A DNA stretch of 64,000 nucleotides from Tetrapyrgos nigripes (taxonomy: Eukaryota; Basidiomycota; Agaricomycetes; Agaricales; Campanellaceae). The notes under the pieces are model-generated. The model did not search any database and was not told the origin of the DNA. It worked only from the letters and a program-made list of their open reading frames with translations. The stretch spans positions 1 to 64,000 of the forward strand of contig JAACJM010000366.1 in the NCBI GenBank assembly GCA_013368315.1, in the 5' to 3' direction. Position numbers and translations under genes: made by a program. Within the stretch, counting starts at the first letter, position 1. Every line of letters begins with the position of its first letter. This document shows, piece after piece, positions 9,784 to 20,479 of this stretch.

Positions 9784-12700
9784 TATATGAACATACCTCT
9801 GTCATAAAACCCACATCACCCCCAGAATCCTCATCCTCAACAACTTCGACCCCAATGCTTGCTATTCCCTCTTTCTCATCAAGCTTGTCTCCCAAAGTCG
9901 TATCGTCAGCCACTGCTTGTTGAAGCTCAGTCCAATTAGTGTTGTCAATGTCGTCTGTTTCATCTTCAACCGTCTCGACTGCAGCGCTAGATGCAAGTCT
10001 CTTTGCTCCCATAGCCTCCACTTCAGAAGAAGGAAAGAAGAAAGGTGCCTGATTTTGCTGCCACAGATAGAAAAAAGCAACCTGTTGAAGAGCACGAAGG
10101 TGTTTACATGCCCCTCCTCAGCTACTAGAGTCCATGCAGCTGCAAGAACCAGTCCCATCAGGAAAGACCTCATCTGAAAATTTGGTCACATATTGTCGTA
10201 AATGGTAGAAATGTGACGAAAAAATACCAATTTTACAATATGGTAGTATTTTATCCACTTCCATCAGCCCCCCTGTGAATTTGGCGAGAATTATGCAGGA
10301 TGTCACATAAATAAAAACAATAAACGACACAATCCTCGTAAGATTTTACTCAGTTTTTTGAATAGAAATTTCACAATGAAACAAAGGGATGGAGAAGAAA
10401 ACAGTTGTATATTGACCTGGCATACCAAATACATGACACTACGTACATACATCAACCCTACGCAGCTCCCAAGAATCTTCGCAACCAACGATCCCTGTTC
10501 AGTTAACGCTGTATGTAGATCATGCATGGAACCTTCAAAATATAGTTGCAACAGTGATAATTGGAGGATATAAAGTGGTACGACTACGCATATAAGACTT
10601 GTTGATTTTACTGCTTTATGTACTCCATGTAAGTACTTTACCAATGCATTCAGATTTTACCTGTATTCCTTTGTATCCTGCATTTGCACCCATCGGCGGC
10701 ATTGCGTAAGTCTTTCCGCTGAGATCACTACTGTACAAGTTCAGCATCACTGGTAAGCTGAAAACCTCCAAACATGACAACGATTTTGCACATACAGCAG
10801 AGTACAACCAAATAAATCCGAGTGTGAACAGATTTTTTCAAATTTTGACTGCCATACTACTGCTACTACAAAATTTGTACGTATATTGTATAAATTCTCA
10901 ATTGAGGTTTTTCCTGATGCCCATCCTACGAAGCTCCACGGTATAAATGAGGTTGCTGCTGGACAAGTGGCAGAATCCTCGAATAAGATTACCATCCTCA
11001 CCCAGTTGAATTGTGTTTCCAAAGGCATGCGAAGCGATTATTGCCTTGGCACCATCGTCTCTCAATGAGTCAGGCTCCCAGTAGCAGCATCTCTTCTCTG
11101 CCTCCCTCCTGGCCCTTCATTCCTCTTGCAAAGCTTGCTCCATCTCAAAGACATCACCACCACCAGCTGCTTCACGGAATCTTGCTCCCAACCAATCCCG
11201 ATAACCTCTTTGCTGTTGGTAGAGCTGGTAAAGATGAGGGAGAATTTGATTTATGAGGAGGAGAATGAGCACATCGAATGAAGCCATGCCCCAATCTCTT
11301 TTCTCTTCAATATCCCATTGAAATGCTCCAGATGGTTGGTTGTCATCAAAACATCCTCCAGCTCTACTCCCAAAACTGCAGCTGCCTGCTTCCTTCCGTG
11401 AGTGGACCAACTCTTCCACATTGCCTCCGGCATCCAATTGTCCAGCAGATACATGATATGCAGTAATGCACCCTTGATGGTCTTGTTGCTAGGTTTCTGG
11501 GTTTGCAGAGTTCGGAAATACACTTGTTCCTGATGTATGAGCGACATAGCGTCTTCATGCTTGACCATCTCAAGCAAACTGAAGCAAAGGTTGATGTTAA
11601 GAAGATGAATAAGAAAATAGAAGCCTAAACTACTTACCGCTACTCCAGCAACTTCAAATGCTTGACTATGTCAGCTTTGATGACATCTTCCTGCTTTCCG
11701 GTAACCTTGGCTTTCCTGCTATTTGTCCAATATTGTGTAACATGAAATTTGCAGAGCAAAAGGATGATGTTTGCCCACAAACGAATGAGAGCATTTCGCT
11801 TGTGAACATCAGTGTCAGTGATGACACAGGTAGGGGTGAATGCTGTCGAAGACTTCTTCTCAAGGTGATCCTTCCACGACTTCAACAACTCGTACAGAAT
11901 CTCCCCGTCATAGTTGGCATGCATCGCTTGGGCACCCGGGGGTGCAGAGAAGAGGAAGATGGCAATAGGAAGACCTTTCCTGTTCTCGTTGATACCCATA
12001 GCAATGAACATCAGAATACGCTCGCTGCAGACTCCAAATGTTCCGTCGAAAATTAACTGGTCCTTATGAAGGTACTTCATTGCAGCCTCGTCCATCTCCG
12101 AGGTCGCAATGCAGACCTTAATCCAATCACCTCACTCTGCCTGCGCTTGATAATAGAATATTGCCTCTCAGATCTGAGCTTGGATTTTGGTGGGTAGGGA
12201 GCCAAGGGAAGTGTTGATCCAGTTGTCGATGTTGTACTGTGGTGCTAGACGAATGTCAATGCCATACAAGAGGGCGTGTTTCCAATATAATGTGACGTTG
12301 TCAGAAGATAGGATTATGTAGCGAAAGTTGGCCTTGGATTGATCGCCATGAAGGCCATGATACTGTTTCTTGGATATCATTTCTTGATTAGGCTAGACAA
12401 CGAGTCAGCCTTTGCCTGGTCAAAATGTTAATTCGACTTACGTTGCTCCTTTTACAAGTTGAAGGATTGCAACTTCGTAAATGTGTTCATGAAGGGGGAT
12501 GGGTGGTGGGCAAGTCATTCGTGACTTGCAGCACTCTTCATTATGCTCAAAGACGCTGGATATTCGCTGTACGTAGCCGTCTTCACATTCCAATATCTCA
12601 ACGTCTACGATGCAGCTGGTGTAGGGATAAGGAAGGAGACAAAGACTCTTCTTGCGTTCAGAGACGGTGTATGAGGGATCTTCCGAGAAAAGCTTTTGAT

Positions 12701-14131
12701 TTTGCTCATACTTGTGCCTTGCATTGCTATCATGATTGGAGAGGCTTAGGGTAATGAGAATGAAATGAATAAATTGGAACTAGACGACCACAAAAGGTGT
12801 ATTACCACTTATATAACATCTGTTTGTTATAACCCTTCTTTGTCAACCATTTCTCCGACCACGCACAGCTCCATCTACTACTGAGATCTTCCCGACCAAC
12901 CCTGTCCAATCCTAGTTTGGCCAGCTTGTCTCAGGCTTTGTCCTGGTTGCTGTCATCAAAATTGAGGATGGTCTGCTCCGAGTTGCATTAAATATCCTCA
13001 AGCGCTTGTCGTTGGTCATCAGACACATGTAGATATCTAAGAAGAGACTGAAAAATGTGTCAGATACATGAGAGAATACATCAATGGACACTAGACTTAC
13101 TTCAGCTGATTGCTTATTGCCGCCCTGGTCTGAAACGAGATTTCTTCGACTGGGTATCCAGAGGTATTGCACATAGTTTGAGCTTGCAAAATGTCCATTA
13201 GCTGACTCAGTGACTGCCTGCTTGTGGACGCCAGTAGATGAGACGTAGGAGACCAACGTGCCGCATTTATCAGTCCAGAAGACAAAGGGGCAGCAGGGAA
13301 CGGGGAAGGAGAGATGGACATCGCTGCTGACACTGGCCGAACGACTGGAGGGTTTGCAGGAACATGAGGTTGAGCTCAGGCCAAATAATGAGGGGTGGTG
13401 GGGGACAGTTGTCGAGGATATTGACTGCTTGGGAAGTAGGGTTGGAGCAGGGTAGTCAGTAGGCTTTGTGTTTGCAGTAAGGTCATGGTGTTGGGTAGTT
13501 GCGGTACAGTTGCGTTGCTGGGGGGTCTGAACGACGTCAAAAAGTCGTCGTAGCTGAGGCACGGACGCTTTGAGGTGTGCTCAGTCATTGCACGCACTGG
13601 GAAGCGGGAGGAATCGACCATAAAACACGAAGACGATAGATGCATTGGTTTCAGAGCCTGCAACGACGATTAATTACTACAAAAAAAAGGTAACTGCGAT
13701 GGAAACGCACCTGTTCGGCATAGTCAGAAGGCAATATATCCATGGTATTTCCTATCCCAGCTCCATCGATAATCGAGGCAATTGTACCAGGTCAGGACAC
13801 ACATAGAAGGTGGTGAGCAACACAGAAGAGCCCATGATTGGCAGCTGTCGGAATGTGGGAGAAAAAGTGGTCCTCAGGGAGTGAACATGTCGGGAGGGGT
13901 AAATCTTCGATGAGACGGGGGGTGGTGAAGAGATAGAATAGTCCAAGAGATGGAGGAGTCCGTGTCGCGCCAATTGGACACTAAGCATTCCAAAGAGTCA
14001 GGGAGAGCAATCAATGACCGTTGATTCCTCGGAGAAGCAAGAGAAAGAGAAGAGAAGAGATACAGTGGTAAATTGACGATCTAGAAGAAGAGGAGCCAGC
14101 AGTAAGAGGACGTGGCAAGAAGAAGGAATCA

Positions 14132-14206
14132 CCAGTAAATTTGGCTGGATTACCAGGACAACGTGACTGTGGAATTCATGACGACATCTGTCCAGCCTTA
14201 TATATC
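14132..14206 (-). repeat. MULE right terminal inverted repeat
   Basis: It pairs with 3922-3996. The MULE transposase start lies about 390 bp inside this end, so the promoter should be between them. The right duplication ATGCTTTCA follows at 14207-14215. Confidence 0.88.
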
Positions 14207-14215
14207 ATGCTTTCA

Positions 14216-15554
14216 TGACGGAAGCTTTTCATATCTCTTTCTTTGTCCTTTCCGTTGTGTATTCCACTCCTCAATATACATACTGACTTTTTCCATGCAA
14301 CAGACCCTGCGCTGAAAGCATCCATTGGCTATCTTTGTTCCCATAATGACCGTGACACTTCACCCCCACATCCTCCTTCCCAACCAAAAACCATTACCGT
14401 CCCCACCACAACAATGGAGCATCCACCTTATCACTACCCATCTCCCACAAATGCAACTGCAGCCACAGCAGCATCCTCTGCCCCAAACATACACCTCTTT
14501 CCCCCACCCACGCCAACTTCAACAATGTCGGTCCCTGTATTCCCACACAAATGAACCGTCAGCCAAATCTTGAATTCAAGGAAAGCAAGATTTACGCTTT
14601 TTTTGGACGCGGTATGGGTATGGGCAGGGCTTCCACTGACCCTGGTGTCCATGCCGGTGTTAAGGTTACCCTTTGGGAATGGCATTGAAGAGTGAAGGAG
14701 AACTGTAAGAATATGCGTATGCCAGGGACGTTGGCTGTATATGCTTTGTCATAGTGGAGCGAGAGGGATATCCACGAAACCAGAACTGACTCGCAGCGAG
14801 AGGAAGAGATTCACCAGAATGACCTTGAGACGGCAGCCAGAAAGTGCCAAAGGCGACACGCCATTATGAAGCGATGCAGTCAGGGAAGAGGCTCTGTGGG
14901 GGGAAAAGAGAGTGAAAGGCAAGGTGAAGGAGTGACAACAAGAATATCAATGGCAGTGACAATAGATGATGAGGCTTCACTTCTCCCTCTCCAATCCCTG
15001 CGATAATGTCAAGCATCTGACTGGAATATCCAAAATGACGAGCAAAACACAGAACCAAAACTCTGCCCCTCACCTTTCCCCTCTTGAAATCCCTGCTTCA
15101 TCTAGTCTAGTCATCAAAGAAGACTTGGCCCCTTCATCCTTTCCCTCTCTCCACCCAGAGAATCCCCATTCTTCCCATAGCCTTCGCTACTTCAAATTTT
15201 GTCTTCATTTGTCACCTCCCCTCACACCGCTGAGACACTCACCTAATCAACCCCACGTGCTATAGCACTAAATGGCGATTCATCTCTGCCCTTCCTCTAT
15301 TCCCTTTTCCTCAATTTCTACCATGTGAACCGGATCGGGAAACAGTACACCCAGTGGTGGAGTGTACTAGCTGGGGAAATGTTGGAAGCCGCAGAAGCCC
15401 TTGAGCGATGGACGAGACATAACAGTATGGATACAACGGAGACAGAAAGGTGAAGGGCTACTGTACACAGGAAGGAGGGCCAGTTAGTTAGCATCGAAGA
15501 TATACAGAGTACGGGAACTGCTAGAGGAGGACCTGTTGGGAATAGATTACCTAA
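14216..15554. other. stretch without recognised gene
   Basis: Open frames here are Pro/Ser/Thr-rich products of C- and A-rich sequence and show no domain. CCACGTG, an E-box-like word, occurs near 15251. I make no gene call. Confidence 0.5.
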
Positions 15555-15943
15555 AGACTTCAAACGTCGTCGGACTTTGATACAAAAGTGTCAGGAAGCC
15601 CCTGCTATGCGATTCTCTCTCATACTTGGGAAGTGGAAGAAATCATATTTCAGGACATCCAGAGTCTCTCCACCCTCACCAGCAGGTCATCTTTGAGAAC
15701 GTTCAATGCTTCTTTCACCCCGTGCGACTCAAAAGGGGCTATACAAAGATTGTCCAAGTGTGTGTTTGTGCCAGGGCCAGCACATTCGATTGGATCTGGG
15801 TTGACTCATGCTGCATTAACAAGGAAAGTAGTGCTGAGGTTTCAGAGGCCATCAATTCCATGTACCAGCACTACAAGGACGCCGTGGTGTACTATGTCTA
15901 CCTATTCGATGTTTCCGCAACATATCATCCTTGGAATCATTAA
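15555..15943 (+). pseudogene. HET-domain gene fragment
   Basis: The reading starts SPCYAILSHTWEVEEIIFQD, the hallmark opening of the heterokaryon-incompatibility (HET, PF06985) domain. In a second frame it continues KRGYTKIVQVC, then WIWVDSCCINKESSAEVSEA and INSMYQHYKDAVVYYVYL, the central HET motif. The two frames must be joined by a frameshift near 15680. The sequence ends at 15943 where a hAT-like end begins. HET proteins trigger cell death on non-self fusion; this piece holds only the N-terminal part of the domain and is not functional. Confidence 0.75.
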
Positions 15944-16560
15944 GGCTCCAACCTATTAGATTACTATTACTTGCCCACCAGTAATTAATAGTAATAGGTA
16001 GGTAATATATTAATAACATATTATAATAAGTAATTAATTTGTTTTATGAGATTGAGAGATCTGGCCAGAAACCAGCTTCCTGACCTTGAATTCAAATAAA
16101 CCATCACGTAGCCAACATTTGGAGCACATAGCTTTGGTGGTTGTCTCTGCTTTAATTGAGGACTGGAGATCAGTACACAGGTGATGTGACTTTGAGAATA
16201 GTCACTCAACAGAGACACTTGAACCAGGGATTGCAAGAAAATCCCTCGTGACCCGAGATATGATCAGAAAACCAGGATATTCGTCAACATCCTTGCAGTG
16301 AGACTAACAAAAAGCTCAATAGTGAACTAGAAAGGCCAAAAAGAAATAACTTACCTTCCACCACGGCAATGGTTCCTTGATATCACCTTGACCACCTTCT
16401 CCAGAGATATAACACTCAACCTCTGAACAACCCTTAGGTGGTGGTGTTGAAGCTCTGAGCTGCTACTATGGTTGAAGGTAACCAAAGAATTTAAGAACGT
16501 GCAGTTTGCTGACAAGTTCTGTGTTGGCTTCATTGGAGAAGTACCACTTGGGCCAGGAGG
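15941..16560 (-). mobile_element. decayed hAT remnant with transposase C-terminal part
   Basis: The left end TAAGGCTCCAACCTATTAGA matches the end of the hAT at 18702 (TAGGGCTCCAACCTGTTAAT). On the minus strand, transposase pieces read ASTPPPKGCSEVE, GDIKEPLPWWK, an intron, then SHCKDVDEYPGFLI and AIPGSSVSVE, a stop, LFSKSHHLCTDLQSS. This is the hAT C-terminal dimerisation region with an in-frame TGA (about 16188). The right terminal repeat is missing; sequence passes into Helitron coding near 16560. Confidence 0.72.
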
Positions 16561-18538
16561 ATTTTCAGCAAGGTACTGATTGTATTGATGTACTTGACTG
16601 TGTACTTGACTGTCTTGAATGATGTCGCATACTCAACGTTGATATGGCAGTGATACTTCACAGAGAGATAGGGGTTGAATGGAACAATCCAGCGATTATC
16701 AAGTTTGTGTTGTCCAACCTCATACTCTCGTCCATCGTTGGGCCAGTAATAGAGTGGATATCCATCTTGGTCCATAGAGGTGTTCGCCTGAAAAGGTTTG
16801 GGGAAGCCCTTGGTGCACCTTCCATTCTCCATACATGGAGCCTGAGGATTAAGAGTGCCACATGGCCCATGAACCATGCATTTCTTCACAACCTCAAAGA
16901 GAGTAGGCTCCTTCTCAGGGTCAGGCCATCGAGCATAGCTTGTGGACTCTTCAATTTGTAATCACGGTGAAGGAAGATGAGAAGGTGCATGTGAGGTAAG
17001 CCACACTTCTGGAACTCGATTGTATAAACATAACCTGCCAGAGGCCCAAAACATTGTCGTGTATCCTCCAACAATGCATCCCTCTTCATTTTGAACACTC
17101 TCGTAACCAACTCTGGACGATCTGCAGCAGTCTGACCAGCAACAACTCCGACGTGATCTCTGGCCAGGTAGGATCAGCTGTCATGGTGAGGAAGATGTCA
17201 ACTTTCTTGAAGAACTGTGCAACTGCCATCGCATCCTGGTACCGCTGATGCATATGCCTAGGGCTACCGATATAGGAAGATGGAAGAATGACTCTCTGTC
17301 CTATGCTGTTAAGGTCCCCATCTCTGGCCAGTGCGTCTTCAAGACCTTGATACAAAGAAGCCCTAAGCTTCTTCTGATTTTTGTAAAGGTAAGTCATGCG
17401 ATTTTGATCTGCACTGGCCCATAAGTCGACAGTGTAGTGTTGCAGAAGCTGGCCCCCACGTAAGATGGTGGAAAACTCATTACGGCGTGGATGAAGTCGA
17501 AAGGCAGCATAACGTGTTTGAGTGAGTCGTCGTGGTTCATCTTCACCTGGCTGATGCAAATGGAGATCCCAATGCCATCCTGCCTCCCCAAGGGGGAACA
17601 GGAGGACATAGTGAAGAGGAGCATAAGAAGCATGTGCATCACTGATGCACCATAATGGTATCTCTCGCTGGGTGTCCCCAACACAAATCACCTCAGGCCT
17701 CAAACGCAGGATAATCCAGCTCTGTAGCCTGATTCCCATGGCCAGGGACAATTGCAGCAACTTCGTCAGCAGTTGGAAGGTTGTAACACGTCTGTCCTGA
17801 CCTGGCATCATTCGCAGTGTAATGGTCCAATCTGGAGCATCAGGGTTTTGCTGAAGAATTTCGTAGGCATGCCAATATATTCGAGAGTATGGATTGTGCG
17901 TCAGGAGCAAGGTCTGTAAGCCTTCCATGGTCTGAGCGTTTAGGTTCCCATTATGGTGCATCCTGACTGGAGGCGTGGGTCAAGATATAGAGTGGCTAGA
18001 TGGAGCTTGTCCTTCTTTTGGGAGTAGGGAGCCTGTGAAATGTTTCAATTCACGATGTATATGAAAGACAGGAGGTCTACAACTGAAGTGATTGATTTTT
18101 CTCATCTATAGACTCCAACAGAAGTAAATGCCAGGGCTGTGTTGTACTGTGCAATATTCTCCCGGAACTCCTTAGCCTGGTAGTCATCGCGGTGTACATG
18201 CGATACAGATATTCGGGAGGTTGTTGGAGGGGAGGCAGTTGGACTTCTCCATGCTTGCAACACATCCCAAATTCAGGTGCGTTCTTGGGAGACTTCGACA
18301 GCTTCTCTTGAAACCAATGAAGGGCTCCACAGTGTGCACACACATACTCCATTTGCCCAAGATCATGGTGTTCGACAGGTTCAGCATAAGGACAATGGGC
18401 GACACAGAAAAGACCAGTAGTTCCAATGAAAGGTGCGTAGTCGGGATGGAAACCATTGGCTGAAGACAGTTGAATCTTTATTTTAACTGAAAAGATACCC
18501 TCACTTACCATAATTCCGTATCCGTTCTTCATTGTCAC
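16560..18538 (-). pseudogene. Helitron replicase N-terminal part, truncated
   Basis: On the minus strand the order is typical of Helitron Rep/helicase proteins. First a zinc-like part, YVCAHCGALHWFQEKLSKSP with FGMCCKHGEVQLPPL (about 18370-18220). Then the Helitron_like_N domain (PF14214): NPYSRIYWHAYEILQ, RYAAFRLHPRRNEFSTILRG, VILPSSYIGSPRHMHQRY, FLTMTADPTWPEI. Then CMVHGPCGTLNPQAPCM, KGFPKPFQANTS, DGYPLYYWPNDG and RWIVPFNPYLSVKYHCHINV. Short exons are separated by frame changes and introns. The reading stops where hAT sequence begins, so the SF1 helicase half and most of the Rep catalytic region are absent. Helitrons move by rolling-circle replication; this copy cannot. Confidence 0.82.
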
Positions 18539-18701
18539 TGTCGTCTGATGGGGCAGGAGACCGAGACTGAGAGCGGTGTTCCAGAGGTGAACGAGAGTGA
18601 GAGCGGCGATCCAGAGGTGACAGTTGGCTTGTAGGTACTACAGACTTTGTGTTAGAAATGGTCAAACAAAAGAAGAGTCCAAAACAATAATATACCTTGA
18701 G

Positions 18702-20073
18702 TAGGGCTCCAACCTGTTAATTACTTGTTACAATTCTCGAGATAACTAATAAGTAACAGGTATACTATGTTATAACATGTTATAACTAGTTACTAACAGA
18801 TTTTTCTGACGACTGGATTTTGTGTGAAATAAGCTTATGGGAGTGAAATTCAAAGAATCCATCCTTCAACCAGACCTTTGCATACATTGCTTGAGTGGTG
18901 GTCTCGGCTTTCATAGATGAGTGCACATCAGAGCAAAGGTGACATGATTTTGAGAATAGCTGTTCAACGGATACACTTGTTCCTGGAATGGCCAAAAAGT
19001 CGCAGGCTATGCATGATATGATTGGAAATCCACGTTGATCTTCAGTGGTCTTGCAGTGGGTCTATGGGAAAACATGAATAGGATTCAACACAGACATAAA
19101 AACCTAGAATACCTTCCATTGCAGGGGCTTTTTCATTTTGCCTTGCCCTCTCTCTCCAGAAAAATATTGCTCTAATTCATCTGATGTTTGGCTAGAGCTA
19201 CCCTGTACATCAGACAAGCTCTCGTCTTCTGAATCAGATGGCATTTCGTTCCACAGAGACTCAAAGAGTTTGTCGGCTTTCTCGGAGAGACGCCGTTCGA
19301 GCCCACAGGCACAGCCTGAGAATAGGACTTGTAGACATGCTCAAAAAGGGCCTTCGCCTGCTGATACTCATCTGAATGATGCTTTCCAAACCAATTCAGG
19401 TGAAATGTCAGATGGTATACTGGAAAAATTGTTGTTCAATGCATAGACATCCAGAAAGCATTGCCTGATACTCACCAGGGTAATATATCACTGTAAGGGC
19501 ATAATATGCATAAGAAACAAGTAAAAAATGGTAAGCTTACTAGTGTCTAAGTACTTCTTATGAGCAATGACTTCCATAGTCCTGTGTGCAGCTTCAAGGA
19601 TTCTAGGATGGTCCACGTCAATGGTCAAGAAGTTAAGCAAGCTTGTCACTGATTTATAAAAGCCTGATCAGCGTCCACTAGTGCAAAAGAGAGAAGGCAG
19701 CAGTATGGTTGTTGGGGAAAAGATTTTGTGCAAGACTCTGATGTTCGGGTCCGGCTCAACCTCACAGATGGTTTTGCAACATTATACAGTGCTCATTGAT
19801 TCATACATGCTCTGCCCAAAGCTAGCAAAAAAGAGGAAAGGTGGCGGTATGGCTGTCGGGGAAAAGATGCTGTGCAGGAATCTGATGTTCGGGTCCAACT
19901 CAACCTCACACAGCAATTGATGGACCGTTGTCAACGTGATGTCATTCTTTGGAAATTGCCGGCATGTAGCTACCAGTTACTAACAGGTTATAACAACAGG
20001 TATAACTTGTTATTATTTTAACCTGTTATTAACCAGTTATAACAGTATTTAATAGTATTCGGTTGGAGCCCTA
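18702..20073 (-). mobile_element. hAT element, internally deleted (1.37 kb)
   Basis: The left end is TAGGGCTCCAACCTGTTAAT and the right end reads GGTTGGAGCCCTA, inverted copies of each other. A perfect 8-bp duplication, ACCTTGAG, flanks it at 18694-18701 and 20074-20081. Subterminal parts are full of TAACAGGTTATAACA-like words. It carries only the C-terminal part of a transposase, far shorter than full hAT elements, so it is a deletion derivative. It lies in the 5' part of the Helitron remnant, which continues on both sides. Confidence 0.88.
18786..19139 (-). pseudogene. hAT transposase C-terminal dimerisation region
   Basis: Minus-strand exons read KMKKPLQWK, a GT-AG intron (about 19063-19112), then THCKTTEDQRGFPIISCIAC and DFLAIPGTSVSVEQLFSK, SCHLCSDVHSSMKAETTT, AMYAKVWLKDGFF. 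This is the hAT family C-terminal dimerisation domain (PF05699), with its conserved SxxxERxFS-like motif. The frame is open in this part, but the N-terminal and catalytic regions are absent from the element. It resembles the degenerate copy at 15941-16560 closely. Confidence 0.82.
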
Positions 20074-20081
20074 ACCTTGAG

Positions 20082-20479
20082 ATCGTCGTGGAGCTGTTGC
20101 AGGAGGTGTCAAGGGTTGGTACATGTTGTGCTTCCTGAAGTATATTACCAGGGACCACTGTGAGACTTCATGCCTTACAATAGCCATATATAATTGTTCT
20201 ATTTTTTTTCTGGTCTCTGGTAATACTTCAAGGACTTACATATTGAGTGTACCAGTGTAAGTCTTATGTAATTCCTCTGTATATCCAAGGAATTACAAGT
20301 GTTTGCATCCAGTGCAATGTGCACCTGAAGTGAAACAACTATTAGAACTGAAGTGAAGAGAATTACATTACTCGCATTTTTCCTGGGTAGCTGGTTGAAA
20401 GGTTTATAAAGGAACGATGAGTGGTTTGCAGGGTGTGTTAGACTCCACGGCCTTGAATGTGCAGCTTTCTCTGACTTCT
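20082..20479. other. Helitron 5' remnant and spacer
   Basis: Just right of the hAT, the minus strand can read a short Pro/Thr-rich stretch (MYQPLTPPATAPRR) that may be the Helitron N terminus cut by the hAT insertion. The rest (20160-20450) is AT-rich with no gene. Confidence 0.4.

Larger units (their letters stand above)
7624..13743 (-). pseudogene. MULE transposase with SWIM finger, split by a Tc1 insertion
   Basis: The gene seems to start at MDILPSDYAEQ (13743), followed by a Ser/Pro-rich region. A zinc-like part (VFEHNEECCKSRMTC) leads to PLHEHIYEVAILQLVKGAT. The catalytic core follows: LIFDGTFGVCSERILMFIAM (first Asp), CVITDTDVHKRNALIRLW with LLLCKFHVTQYW (second Asp), and NHLEHFNGILKRK (Glu). 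A SWIM motif reads CSCMDSSS, a stop, then GGACKHLRAL near 10150-10090. Coding resumes beyond the Tc1 as INGQVMNSIKYH to a TGA at 7624. In-frame stops occur at 13376, 12988, 12931, 12168, 12132, 11640, 11117 and 10118; all but one or two fit C-to-T change of CGA, CAA or CAG. One splice junction near 12.4 kb and one site near 11.27 kb also shift the frame. It is dead as a protein but clear as a family member. Confidence 0.82.
3922..14206. mobile_element. Mutator-like (MULE) transposon, 10.3 kb, with cargo genes
   Basis: The two ends are inverted copies of a 75-bp sequence starting GATATATAAGGCTGGACAGA, with three mismatches in the repeat. The flanks are ATGCTTTCG on the left (3913-3921) and ATGCTTTCA on the right (14207-14215), eight of nine bases matching, as expected for the 9-bp duplication of Mutator-like elements. 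Inside are two forward cargo genes (4182-5221, 5479-6273), a reverse TET/JBP-like dioxygenase pseudogene (6627-7470) and a reverse MULE transposase pseudogene (7624-13743), the last split by a Tc1 element. Ends, target duplication and transposase type agree, so the boundary is well supported. The element is no longer autonomous. Confidence 0.86.

Noticed and set aside
13376..13743. Separate small gene upstream of the MULE transposase
   Set aside because: The frame continues past the TGA at 13376 and, through phase-consistent introns, into the transposase, so it is taken as the N-terminal part of one gene.
14243..14685. Pro/Thr/His-rich frames on both strands
   Set aside because: Low complexity from C/A-rich sequence, no domain, no splice model that holds.
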